From Pseudomonadota bacterium (GTDB lineage: Bacteria > Pseudomonadota > Gammaproteobacteria > Pseudomonadales > Pseudohongiellaceae), in NCBI GenBank assembly GCA_027621405.1, contig JAQCBT010000008.1, positions 1 to 64,000 on the forward strand: 64,000 bases of DNA, in the 5' to 3' direction. The notes beneath the pieces were generated by a model, which worked only from the letters and a program-made list of their open reading frames with translations, was not told where the DNA came from and did not search any database. Position numbers and translations under genes: made by a program. Positions 31,423 through 43,000 of this stretch are shown here, piece by piece. The first letter of the stretch is position 1. Each line of letters starts with the position of its first letter.

Positions 31423-32643
31423 CTAGTAAATGAGTTCCGAAAACATCAGGAATTCAAGAAAATCACCACGATTAACCGCAGTATAAGGGGGAATTATGGC
31501 AAGTCCATCGGCGTGGCTCAAGGAAGCGCCAGCGCCCGAACTCTGATTGTCGTAAGGATACAGCCTTGGCATCCCCTTCTCATCCCTGCGCAGGCGTACC
31601 CGTATGTATTCCTGGCGCTCGCCGGATTCCCCGGCGTCGAAGCCTGCCGGTATGGGAAGTGAACGGGGAAACACCTCGGTACAGCCTTGCATGGTGAGCA
31701 GCGCCGGCTTAACTAACAATATAAAGGTGACGAATGCTGACACCGGATTACCGGGCAATCCAAAGAACTGCACATCGCCCACCTTGCCGCTGGCAAATGG
31801 CTTGCCCGGCTTGATGGCGAGTTTCCACAGGTCGATGTGACCTATGCTTTCGATTGCTGCCTTGACATGGTCTTCCTCACCTACCGATACGCCACCAGTG
31901 CTGATAATCACATCCGCATTGGCCGCGGCGGACATCAGAGCAGCCTGGGTACCGGAGAAATCATCACCGACGATTGACTGCATGACCACTTCGGCCTGGA
32001 TATTCTCCAGTAGAGCCGAAAGCGCATAATGATTGGAGTTGTATATCTGGCCCGCCTTTAGTTCGGTGCCAGGTGACACTAATTCATCACCGGTGGTAAA
32101 AAGCGCGACCCGCAGCTTTCGCACGACGGCCAGCTGGGCGATTCCCACGGACGCCAGCACACCGATGTCCTGCGCTGTGAGCCTTTGGCCAGCCAGGAAC
32201 AGGTCCTGTCCATGCTTGATATCCTCGCCTGCCGCCCGGGTATTCTCCCCCTCGACGGGAGCCTGCAAGATGCTTACCTGCTCACCATCGAGCGCGGTAT
32301 TTTCCTGCATGACCACCGCATCGGCGCCGGCCGGCAATGGTGCTCCAGTAAAGATCCTGGCCGCAGTGCCTGCCGCCAGCGGAGAGCCTGTGTCACCGGC
32401 AACTATTCGCTGTGAAACTGGCAAGCTGACCGGGACCTGCTGCACATCGGCTGCGCACACGGCATAGCCGTCCATTGCACTATTGGTGGCGGGAGGTACG
32501 TTAATGGGAGAGATACAGCCGGTAGCCAGCACCCGGCCATTGGCCTGTTGCAGCGGTAACATCTCCACTTCAGCAACGACGTTTATGGATTCCAGAACGG
32601 CGGCAATGGCTTCCGCCATGGGGGTCAGGGGACGGCGATACAC
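31423..32643 (-). CDS. moeA: Molybdopterin molybdotransferase
   Basis: NSAMDGYAV, GDELVSPGTELKAGQIYNSN, ADVIISTGGVSVGEEDHVK, FGLPGNPVSAFVTF. Confidence 0.95.
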   Translation of the reverse strand: MYRRPLTPMAEAIAAVLESINVVAEVEMLPLQQANGRVLATGCISPINVPPATNSAMDGYAVCAADVQQVPVSLPVSQRIVAGDTGSPLAAGTAARIFTGAPLPAGADAVVMQENTALDGEQVSILQAPVEGENTRAAGEDIKHGQDLFLAGQRLTAQDIGVLASVGIAQLAVVRKLRVALFTTGDELVSPGTELKAGQIYNSNHYALSALLENIQAEVVMQSIVGDDFSGTQAALMSAAANADVIISTGGVSVGEEDHVKAAIESIGHIDLWKLAIKPGKPFASGKVGDVQFFGLPGNPVSAFVTFILLVKPALLTMQGCTEVFPRSLPIPAGFDAGESGERQEYIRVRLRRDEKGMPRLYPYDNQSSGAGASLSHADGLAIIPPYTAVNRGDFLEFLMFSELIY

Positions 32644-32663
32644 TTCAGTCTACTCTCCGGCGA

Positions 32664-33632
32664 TCAGGCAGCATCACTGGCAGCCCTGTCGTCCGGGCCG
32701 CGACCTTCCTCACCCTCATCCTCATCCCGGTCTTCCCTTGGCCTGCCTCCGTACAGGCGCTTCACGACTTCCTGCAGATGACCACGCCAGGATTTCTGCT
32801 TGATTCCGAACGTGTCGAAGATCTTCTTGCTGGAGAGTGTGGAATTACGAATCTCCGGGGGCCGGGATTCCCGTTGCACAAACTTCATGCTGTCCAGCAA
32901 CTGGTAGATGTCCTCGTCATAGTTGGCAGCGCATTTAAGGGTGAGTTCTGCAAACTCCGCCTCTTCGCGAGATTCCAGACCACAATAGTGATAGGTGCCC
33001 CAGACGTTGGCATCACAGTCGATCTGCTGACACACAGCAACGATCGCAGATGCCATGTCCCCGGTATAGGTCGGGCTGAAGCGTCGCCTGGTTACCTCAA
33101 CCTCGCCATCGTTGCGCTTGGCAGCGCGAATCCATGACTTGATCAGGCCCCGCTTCCACTTACCGAACAGCCACCCCGGCCGCAGAATCATGTGCGCATT
33201 GTGCCGCCGGATAGCCTGCTCCCCGGCCAGCGATGACTGGCCATAGACGCCCTGGGGATTGGGCGCATCATTCTCGTTGTAGCCGAGGCGCTTCTCCCCA
33301 TCGAACACATAGGCGTTGGAGAGATGGATAATAGGAATATTCAGATGGTCGGCAATCTCCGACAGTGTCGTCGGCAAACCGGCATTGATCCGGTAACAAC
33401 GATCCGCCGTGGTCTCTGCCCGCCGCAGGGCGCTGTGGTTACCCGAGATAAAATCCGACAGGTTGATGAGCTGGGTAGGTTCATAGTCAGTCACCATCTT
33501 GGCGATTTCCACGCCATTATCCGGATCAAAATACTTCTCCGGCGGCGCGAGAAAGCGAATCTTGCGCTTCCGCAAGATCTCAATCAGATCCTTTCCCGTG
33601 GGACTACGCGCCCCCGCAATAAACAACCGCAA
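32664..33632 (-). CDS. NAD-dependent sugar-nucleotide epimerase / RmlD-like protein
   Basis: IHLSNAYVFDGEKRLGYNENDAPNPQGVYGQSSLAGEQAI. Confidence 0.8.
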   Translation of the reverse strand: MRLFIAGARSPTGKDLIEILRKRKIRFLAPPEKYFDPDNGVEIAKMVTDYEPTQLINLSDFISGNHSALRRAETTADRCYRINAGLPTTLSEIADHLNIPIIHLSNAYVFDGEKRLGYNENDAPNPQGVYGQSSLAGEQAIRRHNAHMILRPGWLFGKWKRGLIKSWIRAAKRNDGEVEVTRRRFSPTYTGDMASAIVAVCQQIDCDANVWGTYHYCGLESREEAEFAELTLKCAANYDEDIYQLLDSMKFVQRESRPPEIRNSTLSSKKIFDTFGIKQKSWRGHLQEVVKRLYGGRPREDRDEDEGEEGRGPDDRAASDAA

Positions 33633-33817
33633 TCTGGTTTCCGCCTTTAAATCAGTAACCTAGCAACCAAGACCCCTAAACTTCAGGCAAACGCAGCCCC
33701 AAGTCAAGAGCAGCGCCTGATTGAGAGAAGAAACAAGAACCAGGAAGAAGCAAATTGCGGGGTACTAATCGAAGGGAGCGATGCTGAGGAGCGTCGCGAG
33801 GGTGCTAATGACGAGGC

Positions 33818-33877
33818 AAAAAGCCCTCAACAAGCGGAGCGTACTTGTCAGTACGTGAGCATTGTTGAGGGCTTTTT
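33818..33877. repeat. Large hairpin with 16-bp perfect arms
   Basis: aaaaagccctcaacaa ... ttgttgagggcttttt with an inner cgtac-ttgtca-gtacg stem; A and T tracts on either side suit a bidirectional terminator. Confidence 0.85.
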
Positions 33878-33936
33878 AACGAAGGCAGTAGTGCCCGCAG
33901 CAGCTCCGTTACGCTGCTGACCGGCAGAGATGCGCT

Positions 33937-34410
33937 CTAGAACGGGATGTCATCGTCGAAGTTGTCGAAATTCTGGGGAGGCGGCGCACTCGACGCCTGT
34001 TGACCACCCCCGCCACCCTGCTGAGATCCAGAATGCGACGCAGGCCGATCACCGAAGTCCGCGCCAGCTCCACCACGGGAATCCAGCATCTGCATCTCAT
34101 TGGCTACGATTTCGGTGGTATAGCGTTTCACCCCATCCTGTTCCCAGGAGCGGGTTTGCAGACGGCCCTCAATGTAAAGCTTGGAGCCCTTCTTGACATA
34201 TTGCTCGACAATCTCGGCCAGTCGATTAAAGAAAACAACGCGGTGCCATTCCGTCTTTTCCTGCTGCTCGCCGGTATTCTTGTCCTTCCACGTCTCGCTG
34301 GTCGCCAGCGAAACATTCGCCACGGCATTGCCGTTGGGCATATACCTGACTTCAGGGTCATTACCCAGATTACCGACGAGGATTACCTTGTTTACACCAC
34401 GACTTGCCAC
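33937..34410 (-). CDS. ssb: Single-stranded DNA-binding protein
   Basis: GTG start giving (V/M)[31 protein letters not shown]; acidic tip [11 protein letters not shown]. Confidence 0.95.
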   Translation of the reverse strand: MASRGVNKVILVGNLGNDPEVRYMPNGNAVANVSLATSETWKDKNTGEQQEKTEWHRVVFFNRLAEIVEQYVKKGSKLYIEGRLQTRSWEQDGVKRYTTEIVANEMQMLDSRGGAGADFGDRPASHSGSQQGGGGGQQASSAPPPQNFDNFDDDIPF

Positions 34411-34555
34411 GCTGTTCTCCCCAACTGAAGTGAAATTTGTTTCCACCGCAAGTCTATACCATCGCTCTTTGTAAGTGGAAATTTCCAGCGAAATGAATCT
34501 ACGGTTATTGGCTTTTATTGACGCTGGCCGGGATGCCTGGCCGTTCAGAGCAACC

Positions 34556-34665
34556 GGAGGCGGAGGGTCTGGGTTGAGCGCTCCCTCCACGGGGCCATCC
34601 CTGGCCCCGTCCCGCTGCTGTCCCTGCAGCTAGTCGCTCGCACTCAACCCAGACCCTCCCCCTCC
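34556..34665. repeat. Nested inverted-repeat (cruciform-like) element
   Basis: ggaggcggagggtctgggttgag / ctcaacccagaccctccccctcc (23-bp arms, one mismatch) enclosing acggggcca-tccc-tggccccgt. Confidence 0.85.
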
Positions 34666-34678
34666 TCTTCGAATCTCG

Positions 34679-34918
34679 TGCGAGGGCATCCCTATCTCGT
34701 TTCCTGCTCCATACAACGGGAACACGCAGACTGGCACTGAAGAGCAATGGTTTGTCCTGTAATCTTGGTTGGGACCGTGTCTAGCATGTTCAACTGATGT
34801 GCCACGGCATCCCTTTCTTTCACTTTTTCATACAATCAAGATTCGCAGCCTTGCACTGAAGAGCGGTGAATTGTCCGTGAGTGCAGTTTCGGACCGTGCG
34901 AGGCATGGATGCCGAGCC
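34679..34918. repeat. Degenerate tandem repeat, two units of about 120 bp
   Basis: Units start at 34679 and 34799 and share ggcatccct, catacaa, gcactgaagagc and ggaccgtg at corresponding positions. Confidence 0.6.
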
Positions 34919-35053
34919 CGAGCCCCCAGGGGTGAGACCGAGCGCCTTGCAAGCGCCAGCTTGCAGCGAGTATCAAACGACACCGATCTGTGATCGGTGG
35001 CTGGGCCCGGGTTCACGGCGTGTCCGAAACTGCACTCACGGACAATTCACCGC
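34863..35053. repeat. 32-bp perfect inverted repeat flanking a 127-bp spacer
   Basis: 34863-34894 gcggtgaattgtccgtgagtgcagtttcggac; 35022-35053 gtccgaaactgcactcacggacaattcaccgc. Confidence 0.9.
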
Positions 35054-35153
35054 GGCAGAGATTCACCAAGCACAAATTCAAACCCTTACCACCTTTACTC
35101 TCGTAAACATAATCTTCGATAATGTCTGGTTTGTTCCTTCACCCGAGATCCGC

Positions 35154-37982
35154 ATGGACAAGATCGTAGTTCGGGGTGCCCGCACCCATAACCTCAAGAA
35201 CATCAACCTGACAATCCCCAGAGACAAGCTGGTGGTGATCACAGGGCTATCGGGTTCCGGGAAGTCATCCCTGGCATTCGACACACTCTATGCCGAGGGT
35301 CAGCGCCGCTACGTAGAGTCGCTGTCCACCTATGCGCGCCAGTTCCTGTCCATGATGGAGAAGCCTGACATCGACCACATCGAGGGTCTGAGCCCGGCAA
35401 TCTCGATTGAGCAAAAATCAACCAGCCATAACCCCCGCTCAACTGTGGGAACGATCACCGAGATTTACGACTATCTGAGGCTGCTGTTCGCCAGGGTTGG
35501 CGAGCCCTATTGCCCGGATCACAAGATCAAACTGGAGGCACAGACCGTCAGCCAGATGGTGGACAAGGTCATGGAACTGCCAGAGGGTACGCGCATCATG
35601 GTGCTGGCGCCCATCATCCGCGAGCGCAAGGGTGAGCACCTGCATGTATTCAATGAGTTGCGCACCAGCGGCTTCATCCGGGCGCGGGTCGACGGGCTGG
35701 TCTGCGAGATCGAGTATCCACCAGAGCTGGAGAAGAACAAGAAGCACTCAATCGACGTGGTAATCGATCGCCTGAAGATAAAGGATGGCCTGCAACAGCG
35801 GCTGGCAGAGAGCTTCGAGACGGCGATCCAGCTGGCAGACGGGCTGGCCATGGTCACCAACATGGATGATGAGTCCGGGGAAGACATGGTGTTCTCCTCT
35901 CTGTTCGCCTGCCCGAAGTGTGGTCACAGCATCACCGAACTGGAGCCGCGACTGTTTTCCTTTAATAACCCGGCTGGAGCCTGCTCAAGCTGCGACGGCC
36001 TCGGCCTGAAGCAGTTCTTCGATGAGAAGCGCATCATCGTGGATGAGAGCCTGGCACTGGCGGAGGGTGCCATTCGAGGCTGGGATCGGCGCAACATCTA
36101 TTACTTCCAGATGCTCACATCCCTGGCAGATCATTTTGGTTTCGAAATCGACAAGCCATTCAACAAGCTATCGAAGACGCACCGGGAGATCATTCTGCGA
36201 GGCAGTGGCAAGGAAGAAGTTGAATTCGTCTACGTCAATGACCGCGGCAACACCTACACTCGCTCCTATCCCTTCGAAGGCATCCTGCCCAACATGGAAC
36301 GACGTTACCGGGAAACCGAATCCAATATGGTCCGGGAAGAGCTGGCCAAGTACCTGGCGTCCCAGCCCTGCCCCGACTGTCAAGGTACGCGGCTACGGCG
36401 CGATGCCCGCCACGTGTACATCAAGGGTACGAACCTGCCCAGCGTCACCGAGATGACGGTCGCCCAGGCTGCCGATTATTTTGCTGCGCTCAAGCTCACC
36501 GGCAAACGCGCGGCGATCGCGGAGAAGATATTGAAGGAACTACAGGATCGGCTGAAGTTCCTCGTCGATGTGGGCCTGAATTACCTGACCTTGAGCCGCA
36601 GTGCCGACACCCTGTCCGGCGGCGAGGCGCAGCGTATTCGGCTGGCCAGCCAGATAGGCGCGGGCCTGGTGGGGGTTATGTATATCCTGGATGAGCCCTC
36701 AATCGGCTTGCACCAGCGGGACAATAATCGATTGCTGAACACCCTGTTTCACCTGCGCGATCTCGGCAACACGGTAATCGTCGTGGAACATGACGAGGAA
36801 GCCATCCGCAGCGCCGACCATGTCATCGACATTGGCCCAGGTGCCGGTGTACACGGCGGAGAGATTGTCGCCGAGGGCCCGGTGGAGAAAATTGAGAAGT
36901 CGAAGAACTCCTTGACCGGCAAATATCTCTCCGGCAAGGAGACCATCGCCGTACCGAAGAAACGCATTCCACGGGATGACAAGAAAATACTGAGCCTGAA
37001 AGGCGCCAGTGGTAACAATTTACAGGGCGTGGACCTGAACATTCCCATAGGCCTGTTTACCTGCGTCACCGGGGTATCCGGTTCAGGCAAGTCCACGCTG
37101 ATCAACAACACGCTCTATCCCATCACTGCGACGAAACTGAACAAGGCGACAACCCTGGATCCGGCGCCCTATGAAGAGATATCGGGGCTCAACCATCTCG
37201 ACAAGGTGGTGGATATCGACCAGAGCCCGATCGGTCGCACTCCACGCTCCAATCCCGCGACCTATACCGGTATTTTCACCCCAGTGCGGGAGCTATTTGC
37301 GGGCACCCAGGAGGCGCGCAGCCGCGGATACAAGCCAGGACGCTTCAGCTTCAATGTAAAGGGTGGCCGCTGTGAAGCCTGCCAGGGTGATGGCGTGGTA
37401 AAAGTCGAGATGCACTTCCTGCCCGACGTGTATGTGGCCTGCGATGTGTGTCGTGGCAAACGCTATAACCGGGAGACACTGGAGGTTAAGTACAAGGGCA
37501 AGAATATTAACGAGGTGCTGGAGATGACTATCGAAGATGCCCGCGAATTCTTTGATGCCGTGCCGGCCATAGCCCGCAAGTTACAGACCCTGATGGACGT
37601 CGGCCTCTCCTACATCTGCCTCGGCCAGTCGGCCACGACCCTGTCTGGCGGGGAAGCGCAACGGGTGAAGCTCTCCCGCGAACTTTCCAAGCGGGATACG
37701 GGCAAGACCCTGTATATTCTTGATGAACCCACTACCGGCCTGCACTTCCACGACATCAAGCAGTTACTGGCCGTGCTGCATCACCTGCGGGACCATGGCA
37801 ATACCATCGTGGTCATCGAGCACAACCTGGATGTAATCAAAACTGCGGACTGGATCGTCGATCTTGGGCCCGAGGGCGGCAGCGGCGGCGGCAGGATCAT
37901 TGCCGAAGGCACACCGGAGCAGGTGGCCAAGAAACGAGGATCCCACACAGGAAAATTCATCAAGAGCACCCTGGCTGCCTGA
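35154..37982 (+). CDS. uvrA: Excinuclease ABC subunit A
   Basis: Start at [19 protein letters not shown]; two Walker A ([23 protein letters not shown]), [12 protein letters not shown] / [12 protein letters not shown], zinc-finger cysteines. Confidence 0.98.
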   Translation: MDKIVVRGARTHNLKNINLTIPRDKLVVITGLSGSGKSSLAFDTLYAEGQRRYVESLSTYARQFLSMMEKPDIDHIEGLSPAISIEQKSTSHNPRSTVGTITEIYDYLRLLFARVGEPYCPDHKIKLEAQTVSQMVDKVMELPEGTRIMVLAPIIRERKGEHLHVFNELRTSGFIRARVDGLVCEIEYPPELEKNKKHSIDVVIDRLKIKDGLQQRLAESFETAIQLADGLAMVTNMDDESGEDMVFSSLFACPKCGHSITELEPRLFSFNNPAGACSSCDGLGLKQFFDEKRIIVDESLALAEGAIRGWDRRNIYYFQMLTSLADHFGFEIDKPFNKLSKTHREIILRGSGKEEVEFVYVNDRGNTYTRSYPFEGILPNMERRYRETESNMVREELAKYLASQPCPDCQGTRLRRDARHVYIKGTNLPSVTEMTVAQAADYFAALKLTGKRAAIAEKILKELQDRLKFLVDVGLNYLTLSRSADTLSGGEAQRIRLASQIGAGLVGVMYILDEPSIGLHQRDNNRLLNTLFHLRDLGNTVIVVEHDEEAIRSADHVIDIGPGAGVHGGEIVAEGPVEKIEKSKNSLTGKYLSGKETIAVPKKRIPRDDKKILSLKGASGNNLQGVDLNIPIGLFTCVTGVSGSGKSTLINNTLYPITATKLNKATTLDPAPYEEISGLNHLDKVVDIDQSPIGRTPRSNPATYTGIFTPVRELFAGTQEARSRGYKPGRFSFNVKGGRCEACQGDGVVKVEMHFLPDVYVACDVCRGKRYNRETLEVKYKGKNINEVLEMTIEDAREFFDAVPAIARKLQTLMDVGLSYICLGQSATTLSGGEAQRVKLSRELSKRDTGKTLYILDEPTTGLHFHDIKQLLAVLHHLRDHGNTIVVIEHNLDVIKTADWIVDLGPEGGSGGGRIIAEGTPEQVAKKRGSHTGKFIKSTLAA

Positions 37983-38075
37983 GCAATGAGACAAATTTCT
38001 TAATTTAGAACAAAATAACCAGGCGCAATCCAGAATAGTCTGGGGGTTAACACACAAGTAAACAGGATCAAGATC

Positions 38076-39596
38076 ATGCAGAGACGTCGCTTCTTGCAGA
38101 ACTCAGCCGTTTTAGGAGGAGGCCTTGCCATTCCCCTGACTACCCTGGCGCAATCAGGTTCCGATACAAGCGAGCTGCGAATTCCACCGCTGCTCAACGG
38201 AACAATGGATGAGGGACGGCGCCGTTATGCCCTTAACATGCAAGCGGGTAACAGCGAGTTCTTCAGCGGCGTCACTACCCCGACGCTGGGTCTCAACGGC
38301 GATTTCCTCGGGCCCACACTTCGATTGCGCAGGGATGAACGGGTAACCCTGTCCGTCAACAACACTCTGAATGAACCTGCCACTCTGCACTGGCATGGCT
38401 TGCATGTGCCTGCCGCGGCGGATGGCGGTCCGCACCAGGTCATCCAGGCTGGCACCCAATGGGATGCCAACTTCCTGGTGGATCAGGATGCCGGCACGTT
38501 CTGGTATCACTCTCATCTGGAGGGCCGCACTGGCGAGCAGGTCTACCGCGGTCTCGCCGGCATGCTGCTAATCGAGGATGAGCATAGCGACAGCCTGGAA
38601 ATACCAGCCGAATACGGAGTCGACGATATCCCGGTCATCATCCAGGATCGAAATTTCAATGCCGACGGCAGCTTTCGCTACACCAGCTCACGCATGGACT
38701 CCATGTTGGGCCTGTTCGGCAACACGATCATGGTGAATGGCACGATCAACCCCCATTTCACTCCTTCCACACGGAAGGTCCGGTTCCGGATGCTCAACGG
38801 TTCCAACGCCCGTACCTACAACCTGACCTTCAGTGACAACCGGGAGATGCAGCAGATAGCCTGCGATGGTGGCTTCCTCGGATCACCTGTCTCCATGCGT
38901 CGCCTCGAACTGGCGCCGGGAGAACGCTGTGAAATCGTCGTGGATTTCTCCGATGGCCGGCCGGTTGACCTGATCAGCCTGCCCATCGATGCCGATTCAC
39001 CGTTCCGCACCATTGGCATGATGGCCAACATGCACACCATGAATCAGCAACGCTTTCACATCATGGCCATTCGTCCACAGTCGAATCTCGACGCTTCGTC
39101 CGATATACCAACCCTGCTGCATTCCATGCCCCCGCTGGAGCCCGAATCGGCCGATCGTGTGCGCCAGTTCACCCTGACCATGGCCATGGGTATGGGTCGT
39201 ATGGGCGGAGGTGGCGGTGGAGGCCCCGGCCGGGGCGGAGGCATGGGTGGTATGGGTCCCATGTTCGCCATCAATGGCAAGGCCATGGATATGAACAGGA
39301 TCGATGAACGAATACCTGTCGGCTCAACGGAGATCTGGGAAATCAGTAACGAGTCCATGATGATGCACCCCTTTCACATTCATCATGGCCAGTTCCGCAT
39401 CATCAGCAGCAACAATCGGGCGTGGCCGGAACATGAGCATGCGTACAAGGACACCGTGAAGGTTGGTCCCGGGCAGACGGTAAGGGTGTTGATGAAGTTT
39501 TACGACTTCGCCGATTCCGAACGGCCTTACATGTACCACTGCCATATCCTCGAGCATGAGGATGCAGGCATGATGGGGCAGTTCGTAGTCGAGTAA
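38076..39596 (+). CDS. Multicopper oxidase, Tat-exported
   Basis: QRRRFLQNSAVLGGG Tat motif; HWHGLHVP, FWYHSHLEG, HPFHIHHGQF, MYHCHILEHEDAGMMGQF. Confidence 0.94.
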   Translation: MQRRRFLQNSAVLGGGLAIPLTTLAQSGSDTSELRIPPLLNGTMDEGRRRYALNMQAGNSEFFSGVTTPTLGLNGDFLGPTLRLRRDERVTLSVNNTLNEPATLHWHGLHVPAAADGGPHQVIQAGTQWDANFLVDQDAGTFWYHSHLEGRTGEQVYRGLAGMLLIEDEHSDSLEIPAEYGVDDIPVIIQDRNFNADGSFRYTSSRMDSMLGLFGNTIMVNGTINPHFTPSTRKVRFRMLNGSNARTYNLTFSDNREMQQIACDGGFLGSPVSMRRLELAPGERCEIVVDFSDGRPVDLISLPIDADSPFRTIGMMANMHTMNQQRFHIMAIRPQSNLDASSDIPTLLHSMPPLEPESADRVRQFTLTMAMGMGRMGGGGGGGPGRGGGMGGMGPMFAINGKAMDMNRIDERIPVGSTEIWEISNESMMMHPFHIHHGQFRIISSNNRAWPEHEHAYKDTVKVGPGQTVRVLMKFYDFADSERPYMYHCHILEHEDAGMMGQFVVE

Positions 39597-40039
39597 CTTG
39601 GCTGGCCCCGGTCGGGATCTTTGATGTACAGGCGAGCGGCTTATCTTGAGGCGCTCGCTCTATTGATCAAATATTCAGCAAGAACTGCACAATTCTTGTG
39701 CAGCTACCATCCATTCTTTTCCTAATTTCCCAAATTGGCAAAAAAGCCTTGGGTGTCCCTTTTTGTCTATGACAAAATCGTGACAACCGATTGGCGTTCT
39801 CCTGCATGGATACTGGAAGAATCAGCCCAAACCCGGCTTGGCTCCTAGGTTTCAGACTACGATAGTTCGTTCACCATGATCATCGGTGTCACGAAAATGA
39901 AACCACTGGCCTAATAAAATTACGCTGTTTACATGGATTTGCCGGATCAAAGGCGCAGTGACGCGCTCCATAAAAACAACACGCGTTCGGTCGGTTACTA
40001 AACAACAATCTTTCCCAATCTATCTATCAGGAGGAGCAC

Positions 40040-43000
40040 ATGCGCTTACCACGTAGTGCAAAGAAACTGCTGTGTACTTCTGTACTGTTGGCACTTGGAG
40101 CGACATCCACTGAGCTGGCAGCACAGGACACATCATCCGCGATCCGCGGTCGTCTCGTAGACGGCTCTGGCAACCCACTCGTTAATGCCACTGTCGTTGT
40201 GGAAGACACACGGACTGGCGCGAGCCGAACCTTGCAGTCCAACAACACCGGTACATTCTATGCGACCAACCTGCCTGTGGGTGGTCCCTACACTGTAACC
40301 ATCAACGGTAACAAGACAGTCACCGTGGACTCCATCCAACTGGGTGATGTGTACAACCTGACTGTGGACATGTCCGCCCCCAGCAATATCGAAGAGATTA
40401 TTGTCTTCGGTGAAGCGAATACCTTCGTCGATGTCGCCGCGGGCCCGGCTGCCACCTTCGGACAGTTCGAGCTGGACACCATGGTCGCTTACAACCGGGA
40501 TATCCGCGACGTGTACTCCCTGGACCCACGCTTCAACATCGACGGTGATGCCCGTGACTCCCAGGTAAACTGCATCGGTAAACACCCCCGCTTCAACAGC
40601 ATCAGCATCGACGGTGTAGCCCAGAACGACCGCTTCGGCCTGAACAGCAATGGCTACGCAACGGCTACTGGTATGCCTTTCCCCTATGCCGCGGTCAGCC
40701 AGGTTTCTGCAGAGCTGGCGCCATTCGATGTGACTTATGGTGGCTTCAGCGCCTGTAATGTGAATGCGGTAACCAAGTCTGGCACCAATGAGTGGACAGG
40801 CAACGCCTTCTTCGAAGGCACCAACGATGGCCTGCGTGGCGACTCCCTGACGCAAAAGGACGGCACCGTCTCCACATTCTCGACCCCGAGCTACGACGAG
40901 GAATACTACGGTTTCAGCGTCGGCGGCCCACTCATCCGGGATCGCCTGTTCATCTTCGGCGCCTATGAAGAAACTGAATCCCCGGAGTTCATCGCTCAGG
41001 GCTTTGCAGGTTCCAGCAACGGCGAAGAGCGACCCTGGCTGGACCAGGCAACCTTTAACCGCGTGCAATCCATTGCCAATAACCTGTACAACTACGATCC
41101 AGGTGGCCAGGCCAGCGACGGCACCCAGGCCACGGAGAGCTATATCCTGCGTCTGGACTACAACATCAATGAAAATCACACAGCCGCATTGATCTACAAC
41201 TATTATGACGGCCTGGAAGATCGCGCCTCCGACAGTGACAGCAACGAATTTGAATTCGCCAATCACTATTACAGGAAAGGCGCAGAGCTGGAAACCTGGA
41301 CCGCTAAACTGCAGTCCCAATGGACTGATGCCTTCTCCACGGAGATATTCGTAAACACCAACGAAATGGTCGACTCCCAGGTAACAGTGGGGCCTGGTGA
41401 CTTCGGTGACCACCAGATCAGTGTCGGCAGAAACGTCATCTATCTGGGTGCCGACGATTCCCGGCAAGCTAACCAACTGAACTGGGAGTCCAGTTTCTAC
41501 AAGTTCACGGGTGAGTATCTGGTCGGCGATCACATCATCACGGCTGGCTTCGAGCGCGACGAACTGGATGTGTTCAACCAGTTCGTTCAACACTCCCGCG
41601 GCGGTGAATGGGATTACTTCGATGATTCGGCCAACAATCCTGCATTCTGTGATGCCCTGAGCGCGCAGGGTCGCTTCGATGATCCCAACTGCAGTCTGTC
41701 TGGTATCGACAAGTTTGAACTGGGTCGACCCAGCCGCATCTACTACGGTAGCGGTGGTGGTTCCAACGATCCGGCCGATGCCTCGGCGCGTTTCAACGTG
41801 AACACCAATATGTTCTACCTGCAGGACGAGTGGTACATCCCGCAGTACAACCTGACTCTGGTTGGCGGCTTGCGCTATGAGCAGATGGACATGTCGGACC
41901 GTCCTAACTTCAACCAGGCCTTCACTGACCTGAACGGTGGCCTGCGCAACGACGCCAACCTGGATGGTGTTGATCTGTGGATGCCACGCCTCGGATTCAC
42001 CTGGGAAGCAAACTACAATCTGACCGTGCGCGGTGGTATCGGTCTCTACTCCGGCGGTAACCCCAATGTTTGGGTAACCAACGCCTGGAGTAACGACGGC
42101 ATCAGCAACGTGCAGTTGCAGTACCGCAACTTCAGCGGCGCCCAGTCTGTATTCTCCGACGTTCCGTTGAGCGGCGCAGGTCGTCCTGGTTACGACGTGC
42201 CCCAGTCCCTGGTTGACCAGGTAGCAGCAACTACTGCAGCCAACGCCAGCGACAGCTTCCTGGCCCTGATCGACCCGAACTACGAGCAGCCCTCAGAGAT
42301 GAAATATGCCCTGGGTGCCACGTATACATTCGACAGTGGCTTGACCGTGGATGGCGACATCCTGTACTCCAGACAGCGTAATCCTGCCTACTACGAGGAT
42401 GTGTCCCAGTCCCAGGTGGGAACCACCGCCGCTGGCCAACCCATCTTTGACTTCGTGCGCGGCGAGGAAAATTACATGCTGACCAATGCCAACACCGAAG
42501 GTGAAGGCCTGGCATTGTCACTTGTTGCCAAGCATCAGTACGATTGGGGTCTGGACTGGACTCTGGGTTATGCCTATACAGACCAGACAGATGTGTCTCC
42601 GATGACATCATCTGTGGCGGGATCGAACTTCGACAACCTGACCCTGACCACACTGCTGGATCCTCTGCCCGCGACTTCCGACTATGTGTCTCCCCACCGC
42701 TTCACAGCGCGGGTGAGCTATGGTCGTGATTTTATTCCCGGCCATGAGACACGGGTTACTGCATTGTTCTATCGCAAGAAGGGCCAGCCACAGAGTTTTG
42801 TAATGAGCTCTGGCGATCTTGAAGGTGATGGTTTCTTCGGTCGGCACCAGCTGTATGTGCCCGGATTGAATGATCCCAATGTGGTTCTGGAGCCAGGCTT
42901 TGATGTTAATGCCTGGGCCCAGTTCATTCAGGACAACGGCTATGCACAGTTCGCGGGTGGCTTCGTACCACGTAACGAGTCTTTCTCGGACTGGTCTTCC

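Noticed and set aside
34411-35153. Expected LexA (SOS) box between ssb and uvrA
   Set aside because: I looked for a CTGT-N8-ACAG-like site and found no convincing match by eye, so none is reported.
40133-41593. 486-aa minus-strand ORF inside the TonB-receptor gene
   Set aside because: Antisense to a gene with clear domain motifs; composition (V/G/H/Q-rich, no recognisable family) looks like a mirror-frame artefact of codon bias.
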